DNA of 64,000 bases from Thermococcus celericrescens (GCF_001484195.1 NZ_LLYW01000008.1:35941-99940), one strand, 5' to 3'; positions 19,005-28,023 are shown, counted from the stretch's first letter. The notes: a model not told the origin generated them from the sequence alone. Numbers and translations: made by a program.

Positions 19005-20069
19005 TTAAATACCTTCAACCGTCTTTAGCCCGGAGCCTGTAAGCGGGAGGAGCACTCTCGACCCGCCCTCAATCTCCCCCGATTCCATTAGCTTCCAGAG
19101 CGCCGCGAGAACCACCGCGGAGGTCGGCTCGACGAGGAAGCCATGTCTTTTGAGCCAGTTGAGCGCGCCTATTGTTTCAAGCTCATCCACACTTACGCAC
19201 AGGCCGTTGGTTTCCTTAAGTGCCCTCTTCATCTCATGAAGCCGGGGAGGTTCAGGAATCGTTATACCCTCCGCAGTGTCGTTCTTCATTGATGAGCGCT
19301 CGCAGAGGCTCTCGTAGCCCGAAGCCTGAACAGCCACAAGTCTTGGGAGCCTATCAATTTCACCCATGTCCTTAAGTTCATTAAACCCCTTCCAAAGGCC
19401 GAGGAAGAGCGTCCCGCTGCCCACCGGCGATAGGACGTAGTCGGGAACGCCGAGTTGCTCGTAGGTCTCGAAGGCGACCGTCTTTGTTCCCTCGATGAAG
19501 TATGGATTGAGCCAGTGGGAGACGTAGGTCAGACCGCTCCGCTCCGCGAACTCCACTGCCCTCTCGTGAACAGCCATCCTGTCGCCGTCGACGAAATGCA
19601 TCACCGCTCCAAGGCGCTGGAGGAGTGAGAGCTTTCCGGGGCTTGTATCGTAGGAAACGAACCCATGAACCCTGATCCCAGAAGCGAGGCCGTAGAGGGC
19701 AAAGCTCAGGGCGGCGTTTCCGGAGCTGTCGAGGACGACCTCGGTGATGCCCTCCTCCCTCAGCTTCGCCACCGTCACGTAGGTGCCCCTGTCCTTAAAG
19801 GAGCCGGTTGGCTGGAGGTATTCGAGCTTGAAGAACCCACTGACTTGGCCGATCCGAAGGGCGCTCACAGGGGTTATCGCCGGCGTTGCTGGAGGGAGGT
19901 AATCCTCGTCCACCGGAAGGAAATTGAGGTAGCGCCGCATATCAATATGGGGCCTGAGGCTACCAAAGAAATCGACGTAGTCCCTCTCCACAAGCAGAGT
20001 GCCGCCGCAGTCACAGGTCAGGCGAAACGTCTCAGGGTACACCTTTCCGCAGTGTGAACAGACGAGCAT
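19005..20069 (-). CDS. thrC: threonine synthase
   Basis: PLP enzyme that converts O-phosphohomoserine to threonine. 354 aa. An N-terminal zinc-ribbon-like start (LVCSHCGKVYPETFRLTCDCG) is followed by the PLP lysine motif PTGSFKDRG near residue 105, DSSGNAALS, and the Gly-rich PVGSGTLFLG phosphate loop. ATG 20069 is preceded by GGGTGGT; TTG 20081 is a possible longer start. Divergent from the uridine phosphorylase gene with a shared intergenic region of about 70 bases. Confidence 0.93.
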   Translation of the reverse strand: MLVCSHCGKVYPETFRLTCDCGGTLLVERDYVDFFGSLRPHIDMRRYLNFLPVDEDYLPPATPAITPVSALRIGQVSGFFKLEYLQPTGSFKDRGTYVTVAKLREEGITEVVLDSSGNAALSFALYGLASGIRVHGFVSYDTSPGKLSLLQRLGAVMHFVDGDRMAVHERAVEFAERSGLTYVSHWLNPYFIEGTKTVAFETYEQLGVPDYVLSPVGSGTLFLGLWKGFNELKDMGEIDRLPRLVAVQASGYESLCERSSMKNDTAEGITIPEPPRLHEMKRALKETNGLCVSVDELETIGALNWLKRHGFLVEPTSAVVLAALWKLMESGEIEGGSRVLLPLTGSGLKTVEGI

Positions 20070-20138
20070 GGTACCACCCAAGGGTTTTTAGGTTCCGGCG
20101 GCAATACATAACGCACAGAGAATAAAAAGGTGGTTGCC

Positions 20139-20972
20139 ATGGTTGAGAAGTTCGTTTCAGCCGAGAGACCCCAGACGGAAGAGGGTTATCAGTATCACAT
20201 AGCCTGCAAGCCGGGGGACGTTTCGAGGTACGTCCTCCTGCCGGGAGACCCCGAGAGGGTGCCAAAGATAAGCTCCCTCTGGGACGAGGCGAGGGAGATA
20301 GCATTCCACAGGGAATACAGAACGCACACCGGAAAGTACAAAGGCGTGCCGATAAGCGTGATCTCGACGGGAATAGGCGGCCCCTCGACGGCGATAGCGG
20401 TAGAGGAGCTGGCCGCGATAGGCGCGGACACATTCATCCGCGTTGGCTCCACCGGTGCAATCCAGCCGGGAATGGAAATCGGAGACCTAATTATAGCGAA
20501 GGCCGCCGTGAGGCTTGAGGGGACATCGAAGCAGTATGTCCGCATTGAGTATCCTGCCGTTGCGGACCTCGAAGTTACCCTCGCCCTTATCGAGGCCGCG
20601 GAGACTTTGGGCGTGCGCTACCACATCGGTATCACCGCCTCGACCGACAGCTTCTACCTCGGCCAGGGAAGGCAGGGACTCAAGGGCTACTTCCCGAGCT
20701 TTGCGAAGAACATAATGGACGACCTGAGGCAGGCCAACGTCACCAACTTCGAGATGGAGGCCGCGACGCTCTACACACTTTCCAGCATCTACGGGCTGAG
20801 GGCCGGCTGCGTCTGCTCCGTCTTCGCCAACAGGGTAACCAACGAGTTCGGCAAGGCCGGGGAGAAGGAGGCCGCCCTCGTTGCCAGCGAGGCCGTAAAG
20901 ATACTCGCGGAGTGGGACGAGGAGAAAGAGAGGGCAGGAAAGAAAGTCTGGTTCCCGGGGCTGAGGGGTTGA
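20139..20972 (+). CDS. udp: uridine phosphorylase
   Basis: Cleaves uridine with phosphate to uracil and ribose 1-phosphate (nucleoside salvage). 277 aa, NP-I family: LPGDPERVPKI near residue 35 (phosphate loop), the IGGPSTAIAVEEL segment, RVGSTGAIQPG near residue 105 and NFEMEAATLYTL near residue 202, which binds the ribose and base. ATG 20139 with AAGGTGG upstream is preferred over GTG 20130. Confidence 0.93.
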   Translation: MVEKFVSAERPQTEEGYQYHIACKPGDVSRYVLLPGDPERVPKISSLWDEAREIAFHREYRTHTGKYKGVPISVISTGIGGPSTAIAVEELAAIGADTFIRVGSTGAIQPGMEIGDLIIAKAAVRLEGTSKQYVRIEYPAVADLEVTLALIEAAETLGVRYHIGITASTDSFYLGQGRQGLKGYFPSFAKNIMDDLRQANVTNFEMEAATLYTLSSIYGLRAGCVCSVFANRVTNEFGKAGEKEAALVASEAVKILAEWDEEKERAGKKVWFPGLRG

Positions 20973-20973
20973 T

Positions 20974-22056
20974 ATGGACACAAAACTCCTCACCGTCAAA
21001 AGCCTGCTAGCAGAGAGAAAACGTGAAGAGGCCCTAAACATTGCAGAGGACATAACCGACAGATACTGGCGCGACTACGCCCTCAAATGGGTGGCCGAGG
21101 CCTACGCCGAAAACCCCGAGAGGGCCCTGGAGATAGCCCAAAGAATCGTGGCCCCCACCATAAGAGACGAGGCCCTGCGCTCCCTCTCGTATTTATTTTC
21201 AAAGGCGGGGAACTTCAAAGCAGCCCTCGAGGCAGCGAGGATGATAACAAATCAGTTCACACGGAAAAAGGCATTTAGGACTGTGAGCAACTACCTCGCA
21301 AAGAGCATCATACAGAAAGGCGTTTCGGAGGTAAGGCTGAGTGAGCTCGATCTCACTGACCGCGACATCGAGGATCTGAAGCCCCTCCCGTACGGACTGG
21401 CGTACAAGGACGGAAAGATAATGCCGGGCGCCAAAATTCTGCCGATCAAAGGCGAGATGAAAATGGGGATAATACCGCGGTTTGAAAAAAGGCTCGAGGG
21501 CAGAACCCCTCCAAAGCCGGTTTTCGCGGGAGAAAATACCGAGAAAACCGAGTACGTCTCAGAGTACATACTCAAGCTCATCGATGAGGGAGACCTCGAG
21601 GAGGCAAGGAAACTCGCCAAGGGGCTGGCCGAGCCCATGAGAAGCGCCCTGCTGGAAGAGATTGGAATGAGGTATCTCGAAAGGGGCAACGTTGAGACCG
21701 CTGAGAAGATATTCGAGGAACTGGTGCGAGCGGACATGCTGGGGGCAGCACTGATTGGGCTTCACCCTGAGGACGAAAACAGGATACCGTACTATCTCTC
21801 CAAGGTGTACAACCCCGCGACCAGACTTTTGGTTATCTACGAAGCCACAAAGAGGAAGGGTGTGAGGGAGGACTTCCTTAGAAGAACCCTTCTCTGGGCC
21901 ACGGATGAATGGAAGCTCGGCAGGATTTTGAAGTTCCTGGCGTTTGAAATGCTGAACGAAGCTAAACGTACCGGCGATGATGGCCTGAGAAAAACCTCAA
22001 AAAGCCTCTTCGAGCTGGGAAAACGCATAGAGAATGGTTCACTCATTAAGTCGTGA
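20974..22056 (+). CDS. helical-repeat hypothetical protein
   Basis: 360 aa starting 1 base after the udp stop. Made of short amphipathic helix pairs with Ala-rich turns (patterns like EALNIAEDITDRYWRDYAL and NFKAALEAARMI), similar to TPR or HEAT-type repeats, with a disordered Pro/Lys-rich linker in the middle (residues about 150-185). It resembles the protein at 26722-28023 in repeat style, suggesting paralogues. No catalytic motif; probably a protein-interaction scaffold. The relation to uridine phosphorylase is only positional. Confidence 0.75.
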   Translation: MDTKLLTVKSLLAERKREEALNIAEDITDRYWRDYALKWVAEAYAENPERALEIAQRIVAPTIRDEALRSLSYLFSKAGNFKAALEAARMITNQFTRKKAFRTVSNYLAKSIIQKGVSEVRLSELDLTDRDIEDLKPLPYGLAYKDGKIMPGAKILPIKGEMKMGIIPRFEKRLEGRTPPKPVFAGENTEKTEYVSEYILKLIDEGDLEEARKLAKGLAEPMRSALLEEIGMRYLERGNVETAEKIFEELVRADMLGAALIGLHPEDENRIPYYLSKVYNPATRLLVIYEATKRKGVREDFLRRTLLWATDEWKLGRILKFLAFEMLNEAKRTGDDGLRKTSKSLFELGKRIENGSLIKS

Positions 22057-22113
22057 ACTTTTTTGAATGGACATTCAGAGGAACATGCCAGCGGTTAGAA
22101 CAGGGGATTGTGG

Positions 22114-22188
22114 CGCCCCGGCGGGGATTCGAACCCCGGACCTCAAGGTCCGCAGCCTTGCGCCCTATCCAGACTAGGCCACCGGGGC
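22114..22188 (-). tRNA. tRNA-Arg (anticodon GCG)
   Basis: Seven-bp acceptor stem GCCCCGG/CCGGGGC with discriminator G; anticodon stem CAAGG/CCTTG around loop CTGCGGA gives anticodon GCG; T-loop TTCGAAT. CCA is not encoded. Minus-strand TATA TTTATAAAG at about 22217-22226. Confidence 0.95.
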
Positions 22189-22294
22189 ACTTGCCAGCTA
22201 AACCTTCCCGGAAACGCTTTATAAATTTAACCGTCCCGCGGGACCGAAAGATTTATAAATCACCCGCAGGTGAGTATGTAACGGGCCGCGGAGT

Positions 22295-22372
22295 GCGGTG
22301 GTAGTCTAGCCTGGTCTAGGACAGCGGCCTGCCACGCCGCTGGCCCGGGTTCAAATCCCGGCCACCGCACCA
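22295..22372 (+). tRNA. tRNA-Gly (anticodon GCC)
   Basis: Acceptor GCGGTGG/CCACCGC with discriminator A and encoded CCA; anticodon stem GCGGC/GCCGC around CTGCCAC gives GCC; T-loop TTCAAAT. TATA TTTATAAAT at 22251-22260. Confidence 0.95.
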
Positions 22373-22381
22373 CCATTCTAA

Positions 22382-22762
22382 CAAACTTCGCGCAGGCGAA
22401 GTTTGACCAAGGTTTGTAGCTCCTTCTTGAAGTTCCAAGTTCTTAAGCGGTTTCTCATTAAGGGTGCATTTGAAGATGGAGAACCTGCGGGATTGCTTTC
22501 TTTTGGCGTGGGTTTGACTTTTAAAAAGACGCCCGAAGGGCGTCAAAGAGGAGTAAACCCCCTGTAAATGGCTTCTTTTATAGGGTTCTAGCTCGGAGGG
22601 GGAAGCTTTAAGTTGGAAACTAAAGCATGAGGACACCTCAAGCGAGGAGTTACCAGCTTTTGGTGAAGCTTTTCCCAAAAGCTTCCTTCGGCTTGCCTTT
22701 AAAATCAGAGGTTTCAAAGTTTGAACGCCCACTCGACTATCGTCTTGTTACTTTTCGACACA
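22382..22762. repeat. hairpin-rich intergenic DNA, no gene seen
   Basis: This stretch between tRNA-Gly and the TROVE promoter holds no convincing gene. It holds perfect inverted repeats: CAAACTTCGC-GCAG-GCGAAGTTTG at 22382-22405, GACGCCC-GAA-GGGCGTC at 22528-22544 and GAAGCTTTT-CCC-AAAAGCTTC at 22665-22685, plus an imperfect one near 22600-22621. A minus-strand frame of 138 codons crossing the tRNA is not supported. It may be a decayed or non-autonomous repeat element. Confidence 0.45.
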
Positions 22763-22768
22763 GTAAAA

Positions 22769-22776
22769 TTTATAAA
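22769..22776 (+). promoter_or_regulatory. TATA box for structured leader and TROVE gene
   Basis: TTTATAAA inside AAAATTTATAAAGTCC. The expected transcription start is near 22797, the first base of the structured RNA. Confidence 0.6.
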
Positions 22777-22797
22777 GTCCAAAGTTCAGTTCACTCC

Positions 22798-22890
22798 GGC
22801 GGGAGTGCAGGCGGGGGATACTTCGCTAATCTTGTGCCGACAGATGGTCGGTGGGGGTCTATCCCCCATCCCCCGCCGATTTTCTCCGCC
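22798..22890 (+). ncRNA. structured leader RNA upstream of TROVE gene (Y-RNA or regulatory leader candidate)
   Basis: Predicted by hand from perfect complementarity. GGCGGGGGAT (22810-22819) pairs with ATCCCCCGCC (22868-22877), a 10-bp stem enclosing two hairpins, CCGAC/GTCGG (22837-22851) and GGGGG/CCCCC (22853-22867), and a single-stranded ACUUCGCUAAUCUUGUG. An outer helix GGCGG (22798-22802)/CCGCC (22886-22890) closes the unit, and a competing hairpin CACTCC/GGAGTG (22792-22807) exists. It ends right before the ribosome binding site GGGGTGAT. It could be a Y-RNA-like partner of the Ro60-type protein, or a riboswitch-like leader controlling it. No known RNA family recognised. Confidence 0.55.
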
Positions 22891-22901
22891 GGGGTGATAA
22901 G

Positions 22902-24383
22902 GTGAAGTTCAACTCCAAGGCGGAGCTTCTCAACTTCGAAGGCGGAAGGAGCTACCGTCCACGCCCGGAACTTGAACTCTTCCTGAGGGTCGCAAGCAAC
23001 TTCGTGAGGGAGCCGAAGTTTTACGTTGGGGCAGACGAGGACCTCGAGGAACTTTTGAAGGCCTTCGAGAGGGCCATCAAGGCAAATCCCGAGTTCGTGG
23101 CAAAGCTCATCGTTTACGCCAGAGAGGAGCTCTTCCTTCGCTCTCTCCCAACCCTCGGAACGATTATTCTAGCGAACCATGGGACCTATAAGGGTACTGG
23201 AATCCCGAGGAAAGTCGGCGAGAGGGTCCTCACGAGGCCGGATATGCTCACCGAGGCACTCGCTATGCAGTTTGCCCTCTTCGGGAAGCCCATACCAAAC
23301 AGCCTGAAGAAAGCCCTAAGAAGTGCAATAACACACTTCGACAGCTACCAGCTTGCCAAGTACCGTTGCGACCGCTGTCAGGTTAAGCTCAAGGACGTCA
23401 TCCTCCTTACGCACCCGAAGCCAAGGGATAAGGCACAGGAGGGGGATTTCAGGGCGCTCATTGAAGGGAAACTTAAGAACACCCGCACGTGGGAGGCCAA
23501 GGTCTCCACCGAGGGCTCCACGAGGGAAACCTGGGAGGAGATCCTCGACGAGTTCATCAGGTATAAGCAGGTCTTCGCGCTCCTCAGAAATCTGAGAAAT
23601 CTCATCGAGCACGAGGTTGATGGGGAGAAGTTCCGAAAGGCCATGAAAATACTCGCCGACCCGAAGGAGATGCGCAGGGCGAAGGTTTATCCCTACCGCT
23701 ATCTGACTGCATACTTCACGCTCAAAAGGATGAAAGTGGACTCGGCGACCCAGGCGGAGATGAGAAACGTCGCCATCAAAGTCCTGAGGGAGGCCCTAGA
23801 GAAAAGCACTGCGATGCTTCCCGACTTCAAGGGCAGGAACCTTGTGCTCGTGGATGTGAGCGGTTCAATGGACTTCCCGGTCAGCAGGAGGAGCGCGGTC
23901 ACCAGGATGATGATATCTGCCTTCTACAGCGCAATTGTGGCCAAGAAGTATGAGACGGCGATAGCTGCCTTCGCCAGTGACTACCGCTGGATACCCGCTG
24001 GGGAGAGCATCTTTGAAACTGCCGAGAACGTGCTCAGGAGCAACGTGGGCTACGCCACCTACGCATACAAGCCGATGGCCGAGGTCCTCAGAAAAAGGGA
24101 GCACTTTGACCGGGTGTTCGTGCTCACGGACATGGTGGTCTACTCAGAGGACTACGGCGACGACGCCTTCCAGCGCACAGTGAGGAGGTACAGAAAGACG
24201 GTCAATCCGGAGATGAGGCTGATAACCTGGGACCTCGCTGGCTACGGCCAAGTTTACCTCGAAGAGCACGACGTCAGAAACGTCTACATAGGGGGCTTCA
24301 CCGAGAAGGTCTTCGACCTCGTGAAGCACCTAGAAAAGGGAAACAGAATAGTGGAGGTCATAAACGAAAGGGTTTCCATTTGA
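22902..24383 (+). CDS. TROVE/vWA (Ro60/Rsr-like) RNA-binding protein
   Basis: 493 aa from GTG 22902 (GGGGTGAT upstream). The N-terminal two thirds is alpha-helical in the style of the TROVE HEAT-repeat ring: an FxxGGxxY-like start (NFEGGRSYRP), then PKFYVGADEDLEELL and EFVAKLIVYAREELFLRSLP. The C-terminal third is a von Willebrand A domain with a complete MIDAS start DVSGSMD near residue 318 and later T and D ligands (YATYAYKP, VLTDMVVYS). Ro60-type proteins bind misfolded RNAs and Y RNAs and guide RNA decay. A CxxC (RCDRC) near residue 155 is unusual. TROVE assignment is by pattern, vWA is certain. Confidence 0.78.
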   Translation: MKFNSKAELLNFEGGRSYRPRPELELFLRVASNFVREPKFYVGADEDLEELLKAFERAIKANPEFVAKLIVYAREELFLRSLPTLGTIILANHGTYKGTGIPRKVGERVLTRPDMLTEALAMQFALFGKPIPNSLKKALRSAITHFDSYQLAKYRCDRCQVKLKDVILLTHPKPRDKAQEGDFRALIEGKLKNTRTWEAKVSTEGSTRETWEEILDEFIRYKQVFALLRNLRNLIEHEVDGEKFRKAMKILADPKEMRRAKVYPYRYLTAYFTLKRMKVDSATQAEMRNVAIKVLREALEKSTAMLPDFKGRNLVLVDVSGSMDFPVSRRSAVTRMMISAFYSAIVAKKYETAIAAFASDYRWIPAGESIFETAENVLRSNVGYATYAYKPMAEVLRKREHFDRVFVLTDMVVYSEDYGDDAFQRTVRRYRKTVNPEMRLITWDLAGYGQVYLEEHDVRNVYIGGFTEKVFDLVKHLEKGNRIVEVINERVSI

Positions 24384-24416
24384 CATTGTTCTTTCGTGCC
24401 TTCCTTTGCTCTATTT

Positions 24417-25754
24417 TCACGTCCTCAGCTTCGCCAACGCATCCTCAGCCGCTTGGAGTATCTGGTAGCCGACCGGAGAAGCCGTTAGGAGCGGGTGGGT
24501 CGCTATCTGGAGAGTGTAGAGCTCGCTCGCGGTGAGTCTCTTCTGTATCGCGAGGGCTAGAATGTTTATCATCTCGCCAACACTCTTTCCACCAGCTATC
24601 TGTGCCCCAAGTATCGCTCCCCTGTCGCGGGAGAAGATGAGCTTAACCGTCACCATCGAGGTGTCCGGGAACTTCGCCGGGTGCCTGTCGGGGCCTTTTC
24701 CATAGCCAACTATGACCTCGAAGCCCTCCCTCCTGGCGGCCTCCTCGGTCAAGCCAGCGGCCGCAAGGGCGAGACCGGCAACGTTGGTGGAATAGACGCC
24801 TATCGTCCTTCTGTTCTCACGAACTATCTGAAGCTTGAAGAGGTTCGCACCGGCTATTCTGGCTTCGAAGGTGGCCGTTGAGGCGAGCATCAGCCCGTAG
24901 GGCCTGCCGGTGAAGAAGTCCCTGTGCTCGACGCAGTCGCCGACGGCAAAGATGTCCGGGTGAGAGGTTCTCATGTATTCGTCCGTCCAGATGCCGTAGC
25001 GGGTGACCCTGAGGCCCGCCTTGACCGCCAGGTCAACGTTCGGGCGGTAGCCGATGGAGAATATAACGAGGTCCGCGGGAAGCTCGCTTCCGTCGATGAG
25101 CCTCACCCGCTCGACACTTTCCCCACCAAGGATCCGCTCAACCTGCCCATAGACGACCTTTATGCCCCTCTCCTCAAGCCGTTCCGCGACCATCTCGCTG
25201 AACTCCCTATCGAAGGAGCTTCTCAGGAGCCTGCTCCTCACGAGAATCGTCACGTCCTTTCCGAGCTTTCTTATCTCATCGCCGACCTCGAGGGCTATGA
25301 AGCCGCCGCCAACGATGACGACCCGCTCCGCAGTTTTAACCCTCTCGCGGAACTCCTTCAGGTAGCGGTAGTCTTTCGGGACGGTGTAGACTCCCTCCAG
25401 CTCCGAGCCCGGGAACTCCGGCTCCACGGGTTTTGAACCGGTCGCAAGGACGAGCTTCTCCCAGGCGATCTCCTTCCCTGAGGCAGTCCTCACGAGCTTT
25501 GCCCTCGGGTCGATCTCAGTAACCTCATCCGTCAATATGTCCACGCCAAGAGGCTCCAGGAACTTCTCGACCGGGAGAATGTCATCGTCAACACTATTCA
25601 GCGTGCCAAAGATGTACGGGATGCCACAGGGAATCATGGCGATATCTTCCCTCTTGATGACCAAAACGCTTTTGTCGGGGTAGAACTTCCGGGCCGAGAT
25701 CGCTGTGGTCAGGCCCCCGGCGCTCGCTCCTATGATAACAACATCGTACTTCAT
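24417..25754 (-). CDS. FAD/NAD(P)-dependent disulfide-family oxidoreductase (CoA-disulfide reductase/NADH oxidase type)
   Basis: 445 aa. FAD-binding VVIIGASAGGLTTA at the N-terminus; the redox Cys of the CoADR/NADH oxidase family in IPCGIPYIFG near residue 45; NAD(P)-binding VVIVGGGFIALEVG near residue 155; ATGSKP; and the second FAD motif DIFAVGDCVE near residue 270. Family members reduce CoA disulfide, sulfur or O2. ATG 25754 has GGGGGGTC upstream; the longer frame to 25829 is unlikely. No neighbour narrows the substrate. Confidence 0.92.
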   Translation of the reverse strand: MKYDVVIIGASAGGLTTAISARKFYPDKSVLVIKREDIAMIPCGIPYIFGTLNSVDDDILPVEKFLEPLGVDILTDEVTEIDPRAKLVRTASGKEIAWEKLVLATGSKPVEPEFPGSELEGVYTVPKDYRYLKEFRERVKTAERVVIVGGGFIALEVGDEIRKLGKDVTILVRSRLLRSSFDREFSEMVAERLEERGIKVVYGQVERILGGESVERVRLIDGSELPADLVIFSIGYRPNVDLAVKAGLRVTRYGIWTDEYMRTSHPDIFAVGDCVEHRDFFTGRPYGLMLASTATFEARIAGANLFKLQIVRENRRTIGVYSTNVAGLALAAAGLTEEAARREGFEVIVGYGKGPDRHPAKFPDTSMVTVKLIFSRDRGAILGAQIAGGKSVGEMINILALAIQKRLTASELYTLQIATHPLLTASPVGYQILQAAEDALAKLRT

Positions 25755-25877
25755 GTTAGACCCCCCTAAAGGTTTTCGGTTATATTTACACACCAAAGGA
25801 TTTGAACCTTTCGTTAACCTCTGGTTCAAAACGCGGGTACTGAAGGTTTCAGCGATGAAGAAAAAATAGCAGAGGAG

Positions 25878-26681
25878 TCATTCCCCGGTCGCACCCTTCA
25901 GGGCGTCCTTACACCCACAGTGCCTCTCCTTCGGGATGTACTTGATGGACTTCATGAGGAGGTACTTTATCTCCTCGCTCTTCTTGGCCATAAGTTCGAC
26001 GACCTCGGTGTGGGTGAGCTTCTGGGTGCTTATGCCGGCAGCGAAGTTGGTGACGATGGCCACGCTGGCGTAGCACATCTCCAGCTCCCTAGCCAAGGCA
26101 GCCTCGGGGCACTGGGTCATGCCGACCAGATCAGCGCCGAGTATCTTGAGCGCCCGTATCTCCGCCCTAGTCTCGAACCTCGGACCCTCCATGCAGGCGT
26201 AGGTGCCCGTTGGGTGATAGTCAAAGCCAAGCTCCTTGGCGGCAGTTATCAGGGCCTTCCTGAGCTCGGGGCAGTATGGGTCCGTGAAATCGACGTGGGC
26301 AACGAACTTCCTGTCGTGCGGGCTCTCGTCACCGTCGTAGAATGTGTAGTGCCTTGTCTTAGTAAAGTCCAGAAGCTGGTCGAGAACGACGAAGTCACCC
26401 GGCTTCATGGCCTCGTTGAGGGAGCCGACGGCCGACGTGGAGAGAATCCTCTCCACACCGAGCTCGTAGAGCGCCCAGATGTTGGCGCGGTAGTTGATCC
26501 TGTGCGGTGGAACGCTGTGCCCCTCGCCGTGCCTCGCGAGGAAGGCTATCTCCTCCCCGTCGTACTCCCCAATCTTCACCCGGACCTTTCCGTAGGGAGT
26601 GCTCACGAACTCCTCCCTGACGTTCTGAAGCAGCTTGGGGTCGTATACTCCGGAACCTCCAATAATTGCTATCCTCGGCAT
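25878..26681 (-). CDS. mtnP: 5'-methylthioadenosine phosphorylase
   Basis: Phosphorolysis of methylthioadenosine (purine and methionine salvage). 267 aa NP-I family: IAIIGGSGVYDPK at the start, FLARHGEGHSVPPHRINYRAN near residue 50-70, TSAVGSLNEAMKPGDFV near residue 90, and CMEGPRFETRAEIR with GADLVGMTQCPEA near residue 185, which bind base and ribose. Three cysteines cluster near the C-terminus (CGC plus another), as in thermostable archaeal MTAPs that use disulfides. ATG 26681 follows GGTGAT; the track to 26789 overlaps the upstream gene. Confidence 0.95.
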   Translation of the reverse strand: MPRIAIIGGSGVYDPKLLQNVREEFVSTPYGKVRVKIGEYDGEEIAFLARHGEGHSVPPHRINYRANIWALYELGVERILSTSAVGSLNEAMKPGDFVVLDQLLDFTKTRHYTFYDGDESPHDRKFVAHVDFTDPYCPELRKALITAAKELGFDYHPTGTYACMEGPRFETRAEIRALKILGADLVGMTQCPEAALARELEMCYASVAIVTNFAAGISTQKLTHTEVVELMAKKSEEIKYLLMKSIKYIPKERHCGCKDALKGATGE

Positions 26682-26721
26682 GGCATCACCTGGAAGATGA
26701 AAGGGCGGCGGTCTTAAAACG

Positions 26722-28023
26722 TTAGCCCTTTTCCCAGAGCCCCCTCTGGTACTCCGCCCGCTCCTCGATGTCCTCCCTAACCTCACCATCAGTCTGGAAT
26801 TCCAGTATCTTCGTCAGTATCTCGCTGAGGAGCCAGGAGCCCCACTTGGCGTCCTTCACCTCAAGGGCGGCGTCAATGGCCCCGTCTATATCCCCGGCAT
26901 TGAGCTTCGCCACGGCTATGCTGCCAAAGGCCAACGAGCGGAGGTAGTGGCCGCGAACGCGGGAGGCGAATTCCCATGCACCGTCAAAGTCTCCAAGCTT
27001 GGAGAGGTACGTGGCGACTTTGACCCGGACCGCGTCGTCTTTAGTCGCGTCTCCAATCCTCCTGACCAGGTCAACATACCTCCGATCGATGTTCCCTGAG
27101 AGAAGTCCCACCATTATGCGTCCGGCCAGTTGTTCAAACTCTTCCCCCTCGACACGGTCAAGGAGCCCGGAGAGGACGTCTGTCTTATCGAGTGAGGTCT
27201 CCACTATGCCCTCAATGACGGCCCAGCGCTGTTCCGGGGGAAGCTTCTCCACGATGTTCATCACAAAGTCCAACTCCCCCTGGTTGCCCAGCCCAACAAG
27301 AAGGGATTTCAGCACATCAAAACCTGTCTCGCCCGAGAGAGACAGCGCTATATCAACGAACTTCTCATAGGTGGCCTTCGGAACGTCGGAGTGTTTGAGA
27401 TGAACCGCAACTTCCCTCATCGCTTCCCCAAGCCAGTACTCGCTCTTAAGCTCCGAGAGCACCCTGATCGCGCTTCCAAACTCCTCCCTTTTGAGGTGGG
27501 TTTTTATGGTCTCAACCGCGGCGATGGAGTGCCACGGTTCACCCTCAATGCCCTCAACGACAAGTCTAGCCCTGCGCATGTTGCCACGTTGGAGGTACGC
27601 CCCGAGTATTTTGAGCAAACTGTCGTTCCGCTTTACCTGATCCTTAATGTCGCCGGCATAAAAGAACGCATCGTCAATCCGCTCGAGGTTCAGAAGTTTC
27701 GATACAAGTTCCAGAAGCAGGTCATCCCTCACAGGCTGGGGAAACTCAACAATCGCATCATGTGCCTGCTGAAACACCTTCATCGCGGTTTTGGGGTTTA
27801 CCGAATTCAAATAGAATGCAATCTCTATGAGGGCCTTTGCCATCACTACGGGATTCTCTATTATGGACGCGGCATTTACGGCGTACTTAAAAGCGCTTTT
27901 GTATTCGGGGTCTTTAACCCGATACATGTAGTACCCAATTTTAGCGTAGGTAACCGCCCGCAGGTACTTATCCCTTATGTCGGAGGCCAGTCGCAGAGCC
28001 TCACGATAAATGTCAGCCGCCAT
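26722..28023 (-). CDS. helical-repeat hypothetical protein
   Basis: 433 aa composed throughout of TPR-like helix pairs, with recurring A-x3-A and DAxxxA patterns (for example REALRLASDIRDKYLRAVTYA, AMKVFQQAHDAIVEF, GDIDGAIDAALEVKD). Similar in style to the protein at 20974-22056. ATG 28023 is preceded by GGTGGA; the extended frame to 28071 starts within the promoter, whose TATA reads TTAAATAC near 28050. Probably a cytoplasmic interaction scaffold; no enzymatic motif. Confidence 0.75.
   Translation of the reverse strand: MAADIYREALRLASDIRDKYLRAVTYAKIGYYMYRVKDPEYKSAFKYAVNAASIIENPVVMAKALIEIAFYLNSVNPKTAMKVFQQAHDAIVEFPQPVRDDLLLELVSKLLNLERIDDAFFYAGDIKDQVKRNDSLLKILGAYLQRGNMRRARLVVEGIEGEPWHSIAAVETIKTHLKREEFGSAIRVLSELKSEYWLGEAMREVAVHLKHSDVPKATYEKFVDIALSLSGETGFDVLKSLLVGLGNQGELDFVMNIVEKLPPEQRWAVIEGIVETSLDKTDVLSGLLDRVEGEEFEQLAGRIMVGLLSGNIDRRYVDLVRRIGDATKDDAVRVKVATYLSKLGDFDGAWEFASRVRGHYLRSLAFGSIAVAKLNAGDIDGAIDAALEVKDAKWGSWLLSEILTKILEFQTDGEVREDIEERAEYQRGLWEKG

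Noticed and set aside
22316..22732. 138-codon minus-strand frame between tRNA-Gly and the TROVE gene
   Set aside because: Runs through the tRNA gene and several hairpins; composition unlike a protein gene here.
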